Shown here: one piece after another, positions 22,142 through 36,219 of the stretch
How the letters are laid out: each line of letters opens with the position of its first letter
Numbering within the stretch: position 1 is the first letter of the stretch
From: Pholis gunnellus
Lineage: Eukaryota > Chordata > Actinopteri > Perciformes > Pholidae
Length of the DNA stretch: 64,000 nt
Assembly: GCA_910591455.2 (NCBI GenBank)
Contig: OU342826.1
Span: 6,400,026 to 6,464,025, forward strand
Reading direction: 5' to 3'
Made by a program: the position numbers and the translations under genes
Notes under the pieces: model-generated
The model's database searches: none
What the model saw: the letters and a program-made list of their open reading frames with translations, nothing else
What the model was told of the DNA's origin: nothing

Positions 22142-23369
22142 GAGGCCCATTCGTGATTTGTGACATTGAACCGACTGTAACAGACATTTTTCACTATTTT
22201 CAGAGATTTTATAGACAAAATGATGGAAAATAATCCGCAATAAAAAACGACGTATGAATCTGCAGCCTCGTCCGCAAAAAGCAAGCTGCAAGCTCTCTAA
22301 AGTCTGCAGGGAATGAGTGTTTGATACTCAAGACGACAGACTTTGGGGGGGGCGGGGGGGGAGTGCAAGCTTTCACATTTACTCCTTTTCACTGTCAAGC
22401 ACGCCGATTCAGAGAGAATACATTCAAGCAGTTTGATGGATTTCCACTGATGCCAGGACAGATCTGGAGACAGTTGTTGGGAAAAAAAAACTAAGTGGGT
22501 TTTGTAGTTTCAAAAAGCCAATTTTCTTTTTTTTTTCCGCAGAAGCACTAGCAGCAGTTTGTTTGGAATAAATACAAGAAGAGCTGGCCCGCGAGTGAGC
22601 ATCGATTATCAGGTGAACGCATTAACGGAAAATCAATGGGAGGAGGCGTCGCCGCGCTGCCCACCGTGATGGACTGATAAGTGGTTTCTGGGAAGCGTGG
22701 GGGACATTGGTATGGCAACGGCGGAGCATTCACATGCTGCAGGCCAGTATCGCTCCCATTAATTCTGATACACGTTTTGCTTTAATTTGATGTCCTCTCC
22801 TCTTTATTACCGGAACACTTACGGCATACGAGTGAACACAGTCAACAACATCGCAGAACGCGAGCGGGAGGTCGGCGGCTCAATTATTGTGCTCCAACAC
22901 AGTCAAAGTCGATGGACAGTGTCGGATTATTAACGTTAACATGTCGGCCATATTGCCCAGAGAATAGTTTCATTGCTTCCGTTTGCCTTCCTCCTGATGC
23001 AGGACTGCGCTTCAGATTTGAGTTGTGTCGTGTTTTTACTTGTGCAGCGAGTGGACTACAAATGCATTTCGCTGCGCAACCCACGTTGCACATTGACAAA
23101 TACATTGTTCTCGAATCCTTGAACATGCTCGCTTTGATAATGTCATCCTTGATAGAAAACATATGGCGACAACAATCCCTCAATACCGCCAACGAATCGT
23201 CCGACAGGAAGCTTTTTTGATTGTTTCAAATGCCCCCCATCCTGAGAACCGTGAACGCAGCACATCTCCCCTTTTATGCCGAGCTGTTCACACACACATG
23301 GCACTGTGCAGTCGGGCAGCGGAGGGCAGATAGTGCGGCGTTTTGAAAAACGAGTGCTGTGTGTGCTTA

Positions 23370-23498
<129 letters not shown>

Positions 23499-24140
23499 CG
23501 CCTTAAACGCTGCTGCCGTCAATCACACTCGCCGCAGCTACAACTGCAACATAACAACCTGTTATCCAGGTGTGTGCGCACATGTGAGTGTGTAGCATAT
23601 TTGCACATGTGTGCACGGGTGGTAGAGACGATGACGAGGTGTTATGAAATCTTTAAGAGAGAGGTGGAGAAAGTCAGCGAGTCAGACGAGACACATTAAT
23701 CGCTTTAACTCATTAAATGTTGTAATTCCTGTCTGCGTTTTTGTCCCGATTTTTTGACACGATTGTATAATAATTCAAGTGAAGGAAGAAAAAAAAAAGG
23801 CGAGAGGCTGCAGGCTAGTTTCATTATGCAGCGACACAGTGGGTGAGACTGTGAGTGGGTGTGTTATGGCACACAGAGGAGCTGGAATGTGTGGGGACAG
23901 GAAGAGACAGACAGAGACAGAGCAGCAGCGCTGAGTGGGGGGGAAAGAGCACATACGTGGGAGAGCCACGTTCAGCGCCCACGTGCAGCCTCACGCCAGA
24001 GTATTTTTAGATCACCCGCGGACAAAATTTCGGAACATGCAGTTTGCATTCGTGATCCGGGGCGAAGCATGTCGGCCTTTACATACCTGACCGTCGGCGG
24101 CCAGAACAGTGGAGAGTGTGCTGAACCTTACATTGGCCCC

Positions 24141-24163
24141 TGTGTGTGTGTGTGTGTGTGTGT

Positions 24164-24194
<31 letters not shown>
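24141..24194. repeat. (GT)n microsatellite
   Basis: About 26 GT units with one ggt interruption. Confidence 0.95.
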
Positions 24195-24298
24195 CACCTG
24201 GAAGCTTTAGAAAATGTTATCAATCGAGTAGTGGGTGGTTTACACAGCTGAGCAAAATGTAACCCTCCATGCTGTCTGCAGGTACAAAACCACGTATT

Positions 24299-24345
24299 AG
24301 GGCTGAAACGATCAGTCAGTTGTCAGTAAATTAAATTAAATAAAC
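24299..24345. repeat. Fragment of teleost 'agggctgaaacgat' element
   Basis: ttagggctgaaacgatcagtcag resembles one end of the dispersed 'gggctgcaactaacgatta' element common in teleosts. The copy is short and decayed. Confidence 0.45.
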
Positions 24346-25042
24346 CAAATATTCAGTTTTATATCATTGTAAATTATATATATATTGTCTATTAATAATT
24401 AAAATAAATCTTCATATTATTTGAAAGTAGTCATTCCATCTTTGTCCGTACAGCAACAATTAATTTAGCAAAACACAGAAACTGTGTCACCTGCAATTAG
24501 GTTTACTGAAACAAAAGTTGCTGCATATTAACCTAAATATACCTCAGAGAGGAGAGCAACTGGGTTTAAAGTGGCAATGAAAACATAACATGTCCATTAC
24601 ATTTCTGCAAACGACTCAAAAGTGGGTGTCTTGTCGGCTAAAGATGTTCTACTGTAGGTCCAAACAAGCACCTTGAGGTTGAAAAGATGAATTGAGATTG
24701 GAGGCGAACTACTTTAAAACACATTGCGAAGTGTGTAAAAGTTGAACCTCGCTTCCTTTAGTGGTTGTAAATATAGCGTTGACGAGGGCCGACCTCGTCT
24801 AAGAGAGACTGGCTACTGTACTGAAATCTGACATGGGACGTCGTGTCCTTGGACAGGACACACGGAGCTAAAGCCGAGAGGACGAACGTGTTTGAGGGAA
24901 TGTAATCTCATTCAATCTCTGTCTCATACGCGCATTTTCATTGTTTGCTGACTCAGACCACAGATTTCTCTTAGTCTCCGCGTGTGGTGTCGCTCCACCA
25001 GTTCTGCCACTTTCTCCCCCATGTGGATGGCTCTTTTGAAGG

Positions 25043-25073
<31 letters not shown>

Positions 25074-26198
25074 GTAGGCGGCGTCTTGAGTGAAGTGATA
25101 TATGGAGTAATAGCATAAGCAGGTGGGGTCTTCAGTTCTGAGTAAGGCTTTTTTCCAGAGTGCCAGCTCGCTCCGGCTCTCTGACGTGGACGGACAAACG
25201 GACTGAAACACAAGAAGCTGTTGCACCATCTTGAAGAAAGGCAGCTGAGCGACGGAGCTGCTGTTGAGACATTTGTTTCTCGTCTTGCTTCACCCGGTGC
25301 ATAATTCAAATAACAGTCAGCGGGATAATTCCTTTGTTTGGGGCTCTTAAGACCCTTTCCTGGAAAAAAATCCTCACAAACGAAATGTCAACATCTTCAA
25401 ATACGCCCTTGTTAAAGTACAAAGAAGTCTTATGTTTAAAGTGTTAATCCTTAAGATGTATATACTCTGGGTAACGTTCACGGTCAACATTTGTTCTGCC
25501 ATACAATATATTTACGTTGGGTAATTAACTCGCTATAGAGCAACTTTCATCGTTAGTGGCGGAGTCCGCCATTCACCGTTTACTGTTTCCTAGAGCAAAT
25601 CACATCTAACAGAAACACATTGATATCCAATGCAATATTATATAATACTACGAACAGTCAGTTATCAGTTACGATGTGAAATGATCACAGAATTTTATTT
25701 CTTTATTCTATTCGTGAATCAATATTAAACATAAATGTCACCATGTGACGTATTGTACGAGAGTTAGCTTCACTTCCTATTATCGCTATCGGTTTCCCCC
25801 AAACAACGTTACATCTCACGATGTTTAATAATGCATTCCTTATGGCCCCCGCTGTCGTTTGAGGGTCATTACTAATTCAAAACGCCACAAACTCCGAACA
25901 AAAGCAGATTACAGTCACATCTGCTCCGTGCGTGCAGCGGCTCTCATCAGAGTCTTTCAAAAGATCAATTAAAAGCTTCCTTCTTCTGCCAAGACGCCGT
26001 AAATAATAAATGTGGTCCTCGCTTACCTACTAAACCAAAATCCACCCTCTGTTTTGCAGCATCAGAGGGTACAGAGAGCAACTGACGAACCTCTGGATCA
26101 TTATAATGACGGGGGGACGGGGACGGGGAATCTAGTTTGCATTTGGAAATCTTTTCCCGTGTGTTTACAAACTGATGCCAATCTGTGTTTCACAGTGC

Positions 26199-26233
<35 letters not shown>

Positions 26234-29200
26234 TTCATGCCAGCTTCTGGCCTCTGCTCCAGTCTGATGATGGATTGTGTAATTATTAATAGAGACATCT
26301 CTGCCCCTTCATACAGCACACACACATCACAGAACCTTCCCCATTGGTATTAAGCTGCTGCATGTAGCTATATGATGGGCAGTAATTGGGACTGTGATTG
26401 TATGCGTGTGCTAACGCTGTATATATATATATCTGACTGCTATGAGTGTAGGTGTGTGTATGGGTGTCTGTATGTGTGCGCGTCAGTTAGTGTGTGGCTG
26501 ACTGGCTGGACAGCCAGACTGGGCCAACATGCACCGCAAATATTTATCTACGGACCTTCTGGAGGCTCCGCTGGCGACGCTTCTCGCTCTCACTTCATCT
26601 CCACAGGAGTTTTTAGCCTCCTCTTCTTCATTTACTACATTTAGTTTGCCTTAAACGTGTTAATACAGGGCTTTTTGGACCAGTGACACATTTCCTGTCC
26701 TTGTTTTTCCCCCTCTTTACTCCGGCACACGAGAGTGAAAACACTACGAGGGTAAAATAATGATAGTCACCCCACCAGCGTGGTTTGCAAAATGTTCCAC
26801 CGCGATGTTAAGTGCATGTGATTTGTAGTAAATAGGCTCCTTTGAGGACTGCTCTGTACATGTGGTTGGTTTTCTGACAGAGCGAAGACGGCTGGAAACA
26901 CGAAAACATCAAAAAACAAGAGAAAGAAGAGCCGTTAATGGAGACACGGATGGAGCGTCTAGAGCAGCATGATGACGCAGGGCCGATCCCTCGCTGTGTG
27001 TGTGTGTGTGTGTGTGTTGTTTATGGACAGGAGGTGATTCATATTCAGATTCTGCTGGACTCCTAAAAAGCCCTCATCTCATTATCATCAGCTCGAAGCG
27101 TACGCCAACACTGATGACACCCACAAACCCCCTCAACTAGTCCCATACAGCTGGGGAACACGTGCGAGCGAAGACTCGTGTTTCCTTCAGCTCCTCTGGA
27201 TCACAACTGGCCATGAATACAAAGAATTTCATTAATGCCAAATGACGTTCAGCCGGGTAAACACATCGCGCAGACGCCACCCCTCCCGAAGCCTCTTCGC
27301 CGTGTTATTTCCGACTTGTTTGTTCTTGACCACGTATGACTAATAAGTAGGCAGGAGAGTCGGCCGCGTTTTTTTCATTTCCTCTCCTCCGCCGATTCGG
27401 GGCTTTTAATGCTCTTGGTTAAGCGCTGTGACGCTCGCAGCGGAGAGAAGAACATCGTGTTAACGGGCTGTGGAGAGGTGCGGCGTGGGGGCTGTAATTG
27501 ACAAGACAGCATCTCTGAAATCTACAGACAACAGAAACAGAACATCAAGTTTCTGTGAAGCACGATGTGTCCATGAACACCACTTAAAAACACACAGCCA
27601 GGCGGCACTGCAGGCAAACACACACAGACTCATAAACCCGTCGACGACGCTCATGTGTGGCGGAATATAAACCGACGCGGGGGCCAGTTTGTGTCGGGCG
27701 GGTGCGGTTTCCCCATCGTTTCCATTTTGGCACACGAGCGGCAAGAAAAATAAATCCTGGCACACGTGACGACGGCAAGAGCGCGGCACGAATCCAAATG
27801 AAATATAATAAAAGTATGATGATAACAATACAACCAGAGACAACGGGGTTAATTCAAGTTATTTGTCGTCCTCCACAAGCCGGGTCTCTAATAAAAGTGA
27901 TGCCGGGCCTTTTAAAGGGTGCTGTTTTTTTGGCCTGACCGAAACACAAGCGAAACGTGTAAAGAGTGCATTAAACTGCGTATTTGTATATTTTAACGTA
28001 AGCTACAGTAGTGACCTAAGCTTTACTTCCAAAGACCAGCGGCATGTCATGAGCTAACTATATTATTTTGCTCGGTTAAAGGTTAAATTAAACTTACTTG
28101 TTCAACACTGGAACAGCCACCGTACTATTTTGGGTATAAATAGCTGGAAACAACACTAGCGACAGCTGTCACATTCCACGGTCAACTGCCAGAAATGAGA
28201 AGCCTTTTGTTTACTTATGTGTGAAATTGAAGAACAATTGTTTAAAAAAAAAACACCACAAAATATATATATATATCCTTTAGTCATTATTTAGTCCATA
28301 CAAATTCTAAAGCAAACTCAAATGAACTGTTGACTACGTGTGCTACTGGTTCTGCAAGACAAGCTAGAGACTTGTCTCCTAATGCAATAAATCAATTGAC
28401 TCCCAAGAAGAAGAAAAAAGCATTTCCAGTCAGAGGACTCATGTGCCGACGTGTAACCGACTCCACACAATGTCTTCAATTCAATAAGGAAAGCCCCGCA
28501 AAGCACAGGAAGCTGTTAGTTCTGCCACTGAGGCCCGGCGAAGGGGCGCTGACGGCGAGGTGACGTAGAGGTGAGGCAGCACTCTAAAGGTTAACGACCG
28601 TTCTCCGGCCAATAATGGCAACAGTGAGCAAACATCGCAGGCTCCTTCATTCGATCTGCACCGATGAGTCCCATACGAGGGGCTGTTTGTTCTCTCTCTC
28701 TCAGTCACCACGCGGAACATTTCAGCGATCTTGACGGTGGAAGGTGTTCTCGGGACTCTCTTGTCCACGTGTCCGGATTGGAAAATGTTCTGCCGTGAAA
28801 TGAAATATTTGACTCTTTGTCAATTTGGCTTCCTGATCCAACAGAGCTGCAGAGGACGTGGACCCCGGTCGATGCGTCAGGGTTAGGTAACTGAAATGTA
28901 GGCCGTGTGTGTTTAGTCTACAGTTCCCCTCCAGGAGTTGAGCAATCCATACGTCAAAAGATGGCCTCATAGAAGGGTAGAAACACCCAAGTTATAAACT
29001 CAACTTCCACTTTGCAGAAAGTCCTCAGAGTCCCGTGCTGCAAGATCTGTTGGCTGAAGCGAAGCTACAAAAAATGTTTTTACGTCATACTTCACGATTA
29101 TAATTGCCTTCATAAACTCAAAACCTTTGATTTGTTGGACCTTCAACCATCACGACTGGTAATTATGAACATCTGCACGCAAACTAAGCTGTTTAAAAAG

Positions 29201-30095
29201 AAAATCGGGTGAGATTGGTCCGCTTTCTTATTGGTTTTAATACCATTTCGCTTCCTCTTTTCCTCAAATTTTACGAGGCTAAAGAGTTGATTTTGCGAGA
29301 CGCGACCTACAACGGTCACTTGCAAATTGAATCCCCTGCAGCTCATTAAAATTAATCAACGGCAAATTAAAATATCCGGTTGGTGTTCTGTCTGCAAGCT
29401 GCATTAGTTACACTCGAGGGAAATTTGAAGCAGAAAACAGAAATAGTACATACCAGAAGCACATACTACAGTATGTCGTAGGTAAGATGTGAAACTTGTT
29501 GTTACGGCCTTTCTTTATTTCATTGCCTCGTCTCAAAAAGCCACAGTCGTCTGGTCTAAAAGGTCTTAATCGGGCACAATTCAAGCAATCTAGTAAGATC
29601 AGGGCTTCGCAGCCAAAGCTCTTGTGGGATTTGACGGCCGCTCCTCTGAGAATAACTTGACCTCTCCGCAGGAGTCTTAACTGGATCTTCACCCTGTTTG
29701 TAAACCGTCAGCACTTCGGCTGACCCAGAGATCAACTCTGACCTCCCGTCATCGCCTGAAGCTCTTCCACCTGAACCGTCCCGCCTCCGCGCAGCTCAAG
29801 ACGCACACAAACAGAGCCTGAAACCACATGCGGCCAAATAAACAAACGAGAGAAAAGGGACACACACACACACACACACACGCACACACACATGTGAGAA
29901 GTGGCTCGTTAGTGGACGGTAATCAGCTTAGTGCTCTCCTACGCCCACCGGCGCTAAGCTCTTTACAGACAAACCCAGTTAGAGAAGGAGCAGCTGAGCG
30001 ATGCCATGGCCCCGAATCCAATGAAACGCACACAGACCATGGTGGGGGAGAAACGTGGTGGCGGTGTCAACACAATCACCTGAGACAGAGCAGAG

Positions 30096-30127
<32 letters not shown>

Positions 30128-30498
30128 CTAAACTAAATGTATAGGGGCGACAGATGGAGAAGAAGAAAAGAGGCCGAGAAACAAACACGGAGTGAGAAGA
30201 ACGAGAAAAAAAAACTCAAATAAAGCAAAAAGAGAAACTTGAATGTTTTCCAGGGAGAGTGTGTGAAGAAGGAGGAGGGGAAAGAAGCAGACAAATAAGA
30301 AGGAGTGTGTGTGAAAAGCTCCCTCCTCCTCCTCCTCTGTGGCCTCAGTAACCCCGGTAGGTTGGTGGGTGGCTGCTCAGCTCTTTTAGGCAGCGCCCGG
30401 CGCTCTCCAAGCCCGGCATACATCCCATACCACAGCGCACAATCAGCGCTCTGTAGCCAGGGATCACGCTCATACAGGGAGCTGGCGCGCTGCCAAGC

Positions 30499-30500
<2 letters not shown>

Positions 30501-30539
<39 letters not shown>
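30501..30539. repeat. (CA)n microsatellite
   Basis: About 19 CA units; first of a series of long dinucleotide arrays reaching 33.1 kb. Shorter neighbours lie at 29860-29892 and 30097-30126. Confidence 0.94.
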
Positions 30540-30542
<3 letters not shown>

Positions 30543-30840
30543 AAGATAACAGTACGTACAGTAAAGGGAGTTCATGTCAATGGAACCTGTCGCTCCCCAG
30601 ACTGAAACATCCCGGCAAGAAATTCGTTGGGCGTATATACTTTCCAAAAATGACAAACTGTTTTCTGAGAGCTACTTCAAAGTGTAAGAAATGCACCGAC
30701 ACAATAACAAGTTGACAAAGCAATAAATCAGACTCTTGACAAGTACACGGAGTATTAATGATACGATGCAGTAATGAGAGCTGCATTCAGGCTTTATCGG
30801 GGGCCTCACCTTAACTCCCGACAGACTAAAAAAAACCAAA

Positions 30841-30868
30841 CATGGCATGGCATGGCACGGCATGGCAT
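30841..30868. repeat. (CATGG)n pentanucleotide repeat
   Basis: Five units of catgg with one variant (cacgg). Confidence 0.9.
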
Positions 30869-30926
30869 TTCTAAATGCAGACGTGTCCTGTAAATTATCT
30901 CTCGGTCCACAGCGACCCTTAAGAGG

Positions 30927-30966
30927 TTCATTCATTCATTCATTCATTCATTCATTCATTCATTCA
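30927..30966. repeat. (ATTC)n tetranucleotide repeat
   Basis: About ten attc units. Confidence 0.94.
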
Positions 30967-31090
30967 GAAAACCCCTTGTACACAAAGCCGGCTCACACGC
31001 CCTGAAAGCGCCTTCATTTGTGGAACGTGATTATGAGAGGAAAAGAAAAGGTCTGGTGTGAAAGTAATAAAAAAAAGAGAAAAACAAGTC

Positions 31091-31093
<3 letters not shown>

Positions 31094-31159
<66 letters not shown>
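31094..31159. repeat. (AG)n microsatellite, about 32 units
   Basis: Pure purine/pyrimidine mirror repeat, a candidate triplex (H-DNA) former. Confidence 0.96.
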
Positions 31160-31162
<3 letters not shown>

Positions 31163-31278
31163 ACAGGAAGAGGAGGGGAAGAAAGAGAGGTTTGGAGAGC
31201 GGAGGAGAGAGGCATGGCGGGGCAGAGCGGCTTTGTTCAAAACAGAAAGAGCAAAACAGTATTGACAAAAGGGACAGG

Positions 31279-31280
<2 letters not shown>

Positions 31281-31351
<71 letters not shown>
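31281..31351. repeat. (GT)n microsatellite, about 35 units
   Basis: Pure GT dinucleotides. Confidence 0.97.
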
Positions 31352-31357
<6 letters not shown>

Positions 31358-31486
31358 CGTAGCTGTAGTCATGGCCAGAGTCAGGTCGGTGAAGGTAACT
31401 TTGGCCATTAGTTGAGCTTTTGGCAGACCTCTGCTTCCTGAAAGGTGATTGGCTCAGATGATCTGTCTCAGCTTTTCTTATTTAGA

Positions 31487-31517
<31 letters not shown>

Positions 31518-31683
31518 CAAATGCATGTAAATAAGGTGTGTAGGTGTGTGTGTGTGTGTGTACCTTGAAGACTGTAGCTGTTGGACTTGTCTTTGAATGT
31601 GACAGAAAAGCATTTGATTACCTGTGCATGGTTGCGTTTCAATTCAGAGCTCTTTAGTTAAAAAGTGATTTATGTGCATGAAA

Positions 31684-31845
<162 letters not shown>

Positions 31846-31906
31846 AGTCTGTCCGGCGGCGCCTCTTTGCCTGACCAAGCTGCCAATACAGTTCATTCTC
31901 CTGACG

Positions 31907-31942
<36 letters not shown>

Positions 31943-33002
31943 TCGCGCCAAATGCATGTAAATAACTAGTCAGTCAAAACATGACTAGAGTACTGAGTCA
32001 TTAGCCGCGGTTTTACTACCTAATTACCATTCGCTCAGCCGGGCAGCTCACCAAAAACACACACACACACACACAAGTACCATGATGGAGCTCCTGTTGA
32101 GAAGCCCTTGAGCAAGGTGCTTAAACCCTTAATAGGCTCAAGGGTAAGTGAAAGATTTATTGGTGAAAAAGAGCCATTAATCTACAAACAAATGAACCAA
32201 AAAAACAGACAAAACGACTCCAATTAAGACGTTTTATTCATTTTATCTACAGCTTGCAGGAATTTAGAATAAAATCCGTAAAGACAAGAATGCGGATACA
32301 TTTTGTCACGTGCTAGTCAATCTTCTTACGCCACAATGTCCACAAACACATCAAATCTTTAAGCAGAAATGAAAAGATTTCCTTGTTTTTTTTCAGATTG
32401 TATATTTGGGTTTAGGAGAACAACAAGCGATCTGAAGACGACGCCTTTACAGACCCAACAACTACTCGGGAACAACCGATAAAATAATCAGCAGATTAAC
32501 CTGTTGAGCCTTTAAATACTTATATTGTTATCAGCCTCAAAAATCCAGCGTGGGCCGGACTCTAAGAGCGTCTGTTATCGTTAGCCTTGTGATTGCCAGT
32601 TTCTTGTTTTTCAGTTCCTGAACGCCTCACCGTCAAATGCCTTGTTGTGTCCATCTGTGTTTAAGCTTTAGTTTCAACACGGCAAGTGATACAACATTGA
32701 TAGATAAGGTAAGTGTGTGTGTGTGTGTGCGTGAGTTTGTCAGCGATACCGTGGAGTCGAGCGTGGTGTCTGTTACATTATCGGAAACAAGATCCGATCC
32801 CCGTTGGCTGTGTGGAATTACTGGAATTACACACACACACTCTAACACACACACACACACACACACACCTTGTCTAATCAGTTGATCTGTCCCTCTTCAG
32901 ACTTCATGTGATGAGCTGAAGAATGAAGCCACTGCTGCTGTCGCCTTGACCTCGTGAATACGCTGTCAACGTGAACTATCAGCAAGAACACACCAAGCGA
33001 GA

Positions 33003-33004
<2 letters not shown>

Positions 33005-33096
<92 letters not shown>

Positions 33097-33103
33097 GTGT
33101 GTG
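33005..33103. repeat. (GT)n microsatellite, about 49 units
   Basis: Nearly pure GT with one gc step near its right end. Confidence 0.97.
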
Positions 33104-33863
33104 AGAAAAGAAATGTCCTGTTGGGAGATGGGCACTGCAGCCTGGTCAAGGTCTTGGGAAGATGAGCGGCTTAAAAAAAACAAAACCAGCCGGGTGATAA
33201 CACCGCCATCACTAAGGCTACGTCTGTTTAACTTGAACAGCTTTGTGTTGACTTATTTCAGCGTATTCTCTTCTGTTTGGTTTGGTGGACGGATACCGTC
33301 GCTATGGAGAGGAGGCCCGTCTGAGCTCCGTCTTGTTGTTGCTACTGTGAACAAAACATGGCGCCATAGCGGCTGGATTCAGCCCCAAAACTCGCCCAAA
33401 ATACAAAAGTGAGCCGATTTAAGCCGATTCATGCTTTAAAAAGGATTTTCTGCACAAATGTGAACTTCAGTTGCGATTCAATGGAGAGAGTTTAATGCCC
33501 GATACAGGCTGTGGAAGTACTCCGACTGTGCCTTTTCTTATACCGCCTTCATTTAAATAAATCAACCATTATCATCCCCACAACCTCACATTTGCCTCAC
33601 CTCCTCCCTTTGCTCCCCCCAATGAGTCCTCCCTTTGCTCCATAAAAAGCGTTCTCGTCCATTATCTGTGCTTTCAAGTGTCAACACGGCTTCATGAGAA
33701 GACCCCTTGATGTCTGTAATGAGGCAAATAATAGTTATAGTACGGACACAAATATATGCAGGAGGGACGGTAAATATTACGCAATCTGCAGTCAAATACG
33801 GGAGACAGCGAGATTTACAGCGTTCAGTTTCAATACGGTTCAACAAGTGCGCAAGATTACATG

Positions 33864-33899
<36 letters not shown>
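33864..33899. repeat. (CA)n microsatellite
   Basis: About 17 CA units. Confidence 0.94.
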
Positions 33900-33900
<1 letters not shown>

Positions 33901-35950
33901 GGGCAAGTCCCAACAAAGCCAGTTACCACTTTTCCTCTAGATGACACCATTGTTCCCACTACTCAAGACGTTACATCTCATTGTCTGGATTTCCCCGAAC
34001 AGAGAAGTCGGAGTGAACGACAGTAACACTATAAATATAACACCGGTCCTTCTTAAAATATGCAGTTTCTGTCAGCAAACGGATATTTCCCCGAAGACGA
34101 AGTCTGATCGATTTTTGCGTTGTAGGTCGAGGTTGTGTCGTCCATCACCGGACGGACTGAATGTGAAGTGATAGTTTGCGCGGGCCGCGTTCAGACCGCA
34201 TGAATCAACGCAACCTTTTCATTCACTTTAATGATGTGCAGGGTGCTGATACAGAGGGCTCCGGGGAAATCACAACACGGGGCCAAAAAAGCGTGCAAGT
34301 ACACATTCCAGCTAGATGACTTTATCGCGATAAACTATTAACATAGCACTCAAACCAGTCATCCTCGATCTTAACTCGCTGTTTCACTCGCACCTGCAGT
34401 AACATGCCCACACCGACGCAGCTGCTTAAACTACAAGCAACAGTCATGGCAAGGAATTCAAAGGTTTGTTCAGTTTCCTGACATGCGTGGGGGGATGATG
34501 AGGAGATGCTTCTGTGTACTTTATAGCCTTGCAATAACTTTTTTTTTTCTCTCTCACTAAAATCAAACCGTTGCGTCCAAATGAAACCTAAATAAAACAG
34601 AAACATTTGGACCCGTTTACAGCACCCATTATATATCAAGCACATGTCAGCAAAGCGCTCCAGCGGATCTCCATGATGGCGCCAGATGTGGCTGCGAAGA
34701 GATTTGTAGGCGCTATTAGCGAGCTCACACAGGTTTGAGGAAAAGCTGGCAGAGTAAAGAGCGAAGCCAGCGAGGAAACCGGGTTTCTACAGTTAAGAGC
34801 TCCATGTGCTGTCTCATAGCCCGCTCAGCCGTCACAAATCTCTGTGTATATGTGTGTGTGCGTGTGTGTGTGTGTCAGCGTTCAACTCAGATTACTCCTC
34901 CAGTCCTCGGTTTCGCCTAATTGCACAGAGGCGAGGGCCGGTAATGAGTCGATGTTGCCGCCGCGGCGCACGCAGATGACCTCATCACACGGTCTGTGAT
35001 TGAAGTGAGAGAGGAAGAAAAAAAAACCCACGCCTCAGCCTTCGAGTCCTCTAATAAAAGCGTGTGTGTGTGTGTTTATATGTGTGTGTTTATGTGTGTG
35101 TGTGTGTGTGGTGACGGACACACAGCCTTCAACACTCCCTAAAAAACCCAAACAGAGGAGAGCTGTTGCTATGTGCGGTGTGAGTTCGGTGACTCCCTGA
35201 ACAGACCACCCAAACAAAGCCAACCGGACTGCAGAAAAACTACACGGCCTTGACTTCAACAGAAACAAACTGTGCCCAACAACAAAAAGAAGAGACCGTC
35301 CTCCATTTTGGTGTATCTTCCACAAAAAAGAAAAAGGAACCTATCAAAATGTGAGGAGAAAATATGAAATAAACACAGAAATATGGCTTTTGTTTACTCA
35401 AAACTGGCACGGAGATGGATCCAGACTCCTCTGCTGTCCTCATGGAAACACGCAGGTTGTCCTGCATCCAACGCTGTAATTAGGCTAATGAAGGAACGTT
35501 GCAATGCGGAGAAAATTTGAGCTAAATTTCCATCTTAATATGGATTATGTAATCATAAGAACCTCCCGTATTGTCCTGTTTTTCATACCCATACCGCTGA
35601 TTACACAGCAGTCTGGGAGGCTAATAACTAGTTGAAATATGATATTGTGAAGTTGCTTTTATCTAAATGCATTGCTGTTGGTCTCCCTTGATCTCAAAAG
35701 GGGTCACACTTGATAAATAAACGCTGATTTGGAGAAAATGCAGGGTGGTGTTTTTTTTTGTGTCCTCCGCAATTTCCCTCCCGCTGCTCCACATCTGTGT
35801 GCGTTTACACTCTGAATGCAAGCAGAGCTGCGCGTCACTCACTCTAGCGGAATCCCACACAAAGCAGGTTAAAACGACAGACGCACACACACACACACAC
35901 ATATCTTCACACACTCTGCCCTGAGCCTCATCCGATCGGGGGTCATGTCC

Positions 35951-35964
35951 CGACCACGTGGTCG
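35951..35964. promoter_or_regulatory. Palindromic E-box CGACCACGTGGTCG
   Basis: A perfect 14-base palindrome centred on CACGTG, a possible bHLH-zip (USF/MYC/BMAL) or bHLH-PAS site. Confidence 0.3.
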
Positions 35965-36114
35965 TGTTTTACATAACACCACTAGTGTTGTTAGTCTAAC
36001 CTGGTGTTGCCCTAGAGTACACACCCGACAATAAAAGTCTGTCAGCAGCATAAAGAAAACTGTGAGGGGGGTGTAGAGGAGTGAATGTGTATTTTGTTAC
36101 AACATGTACTCAGT

Positions 36115-36219
<105 letters not shown>
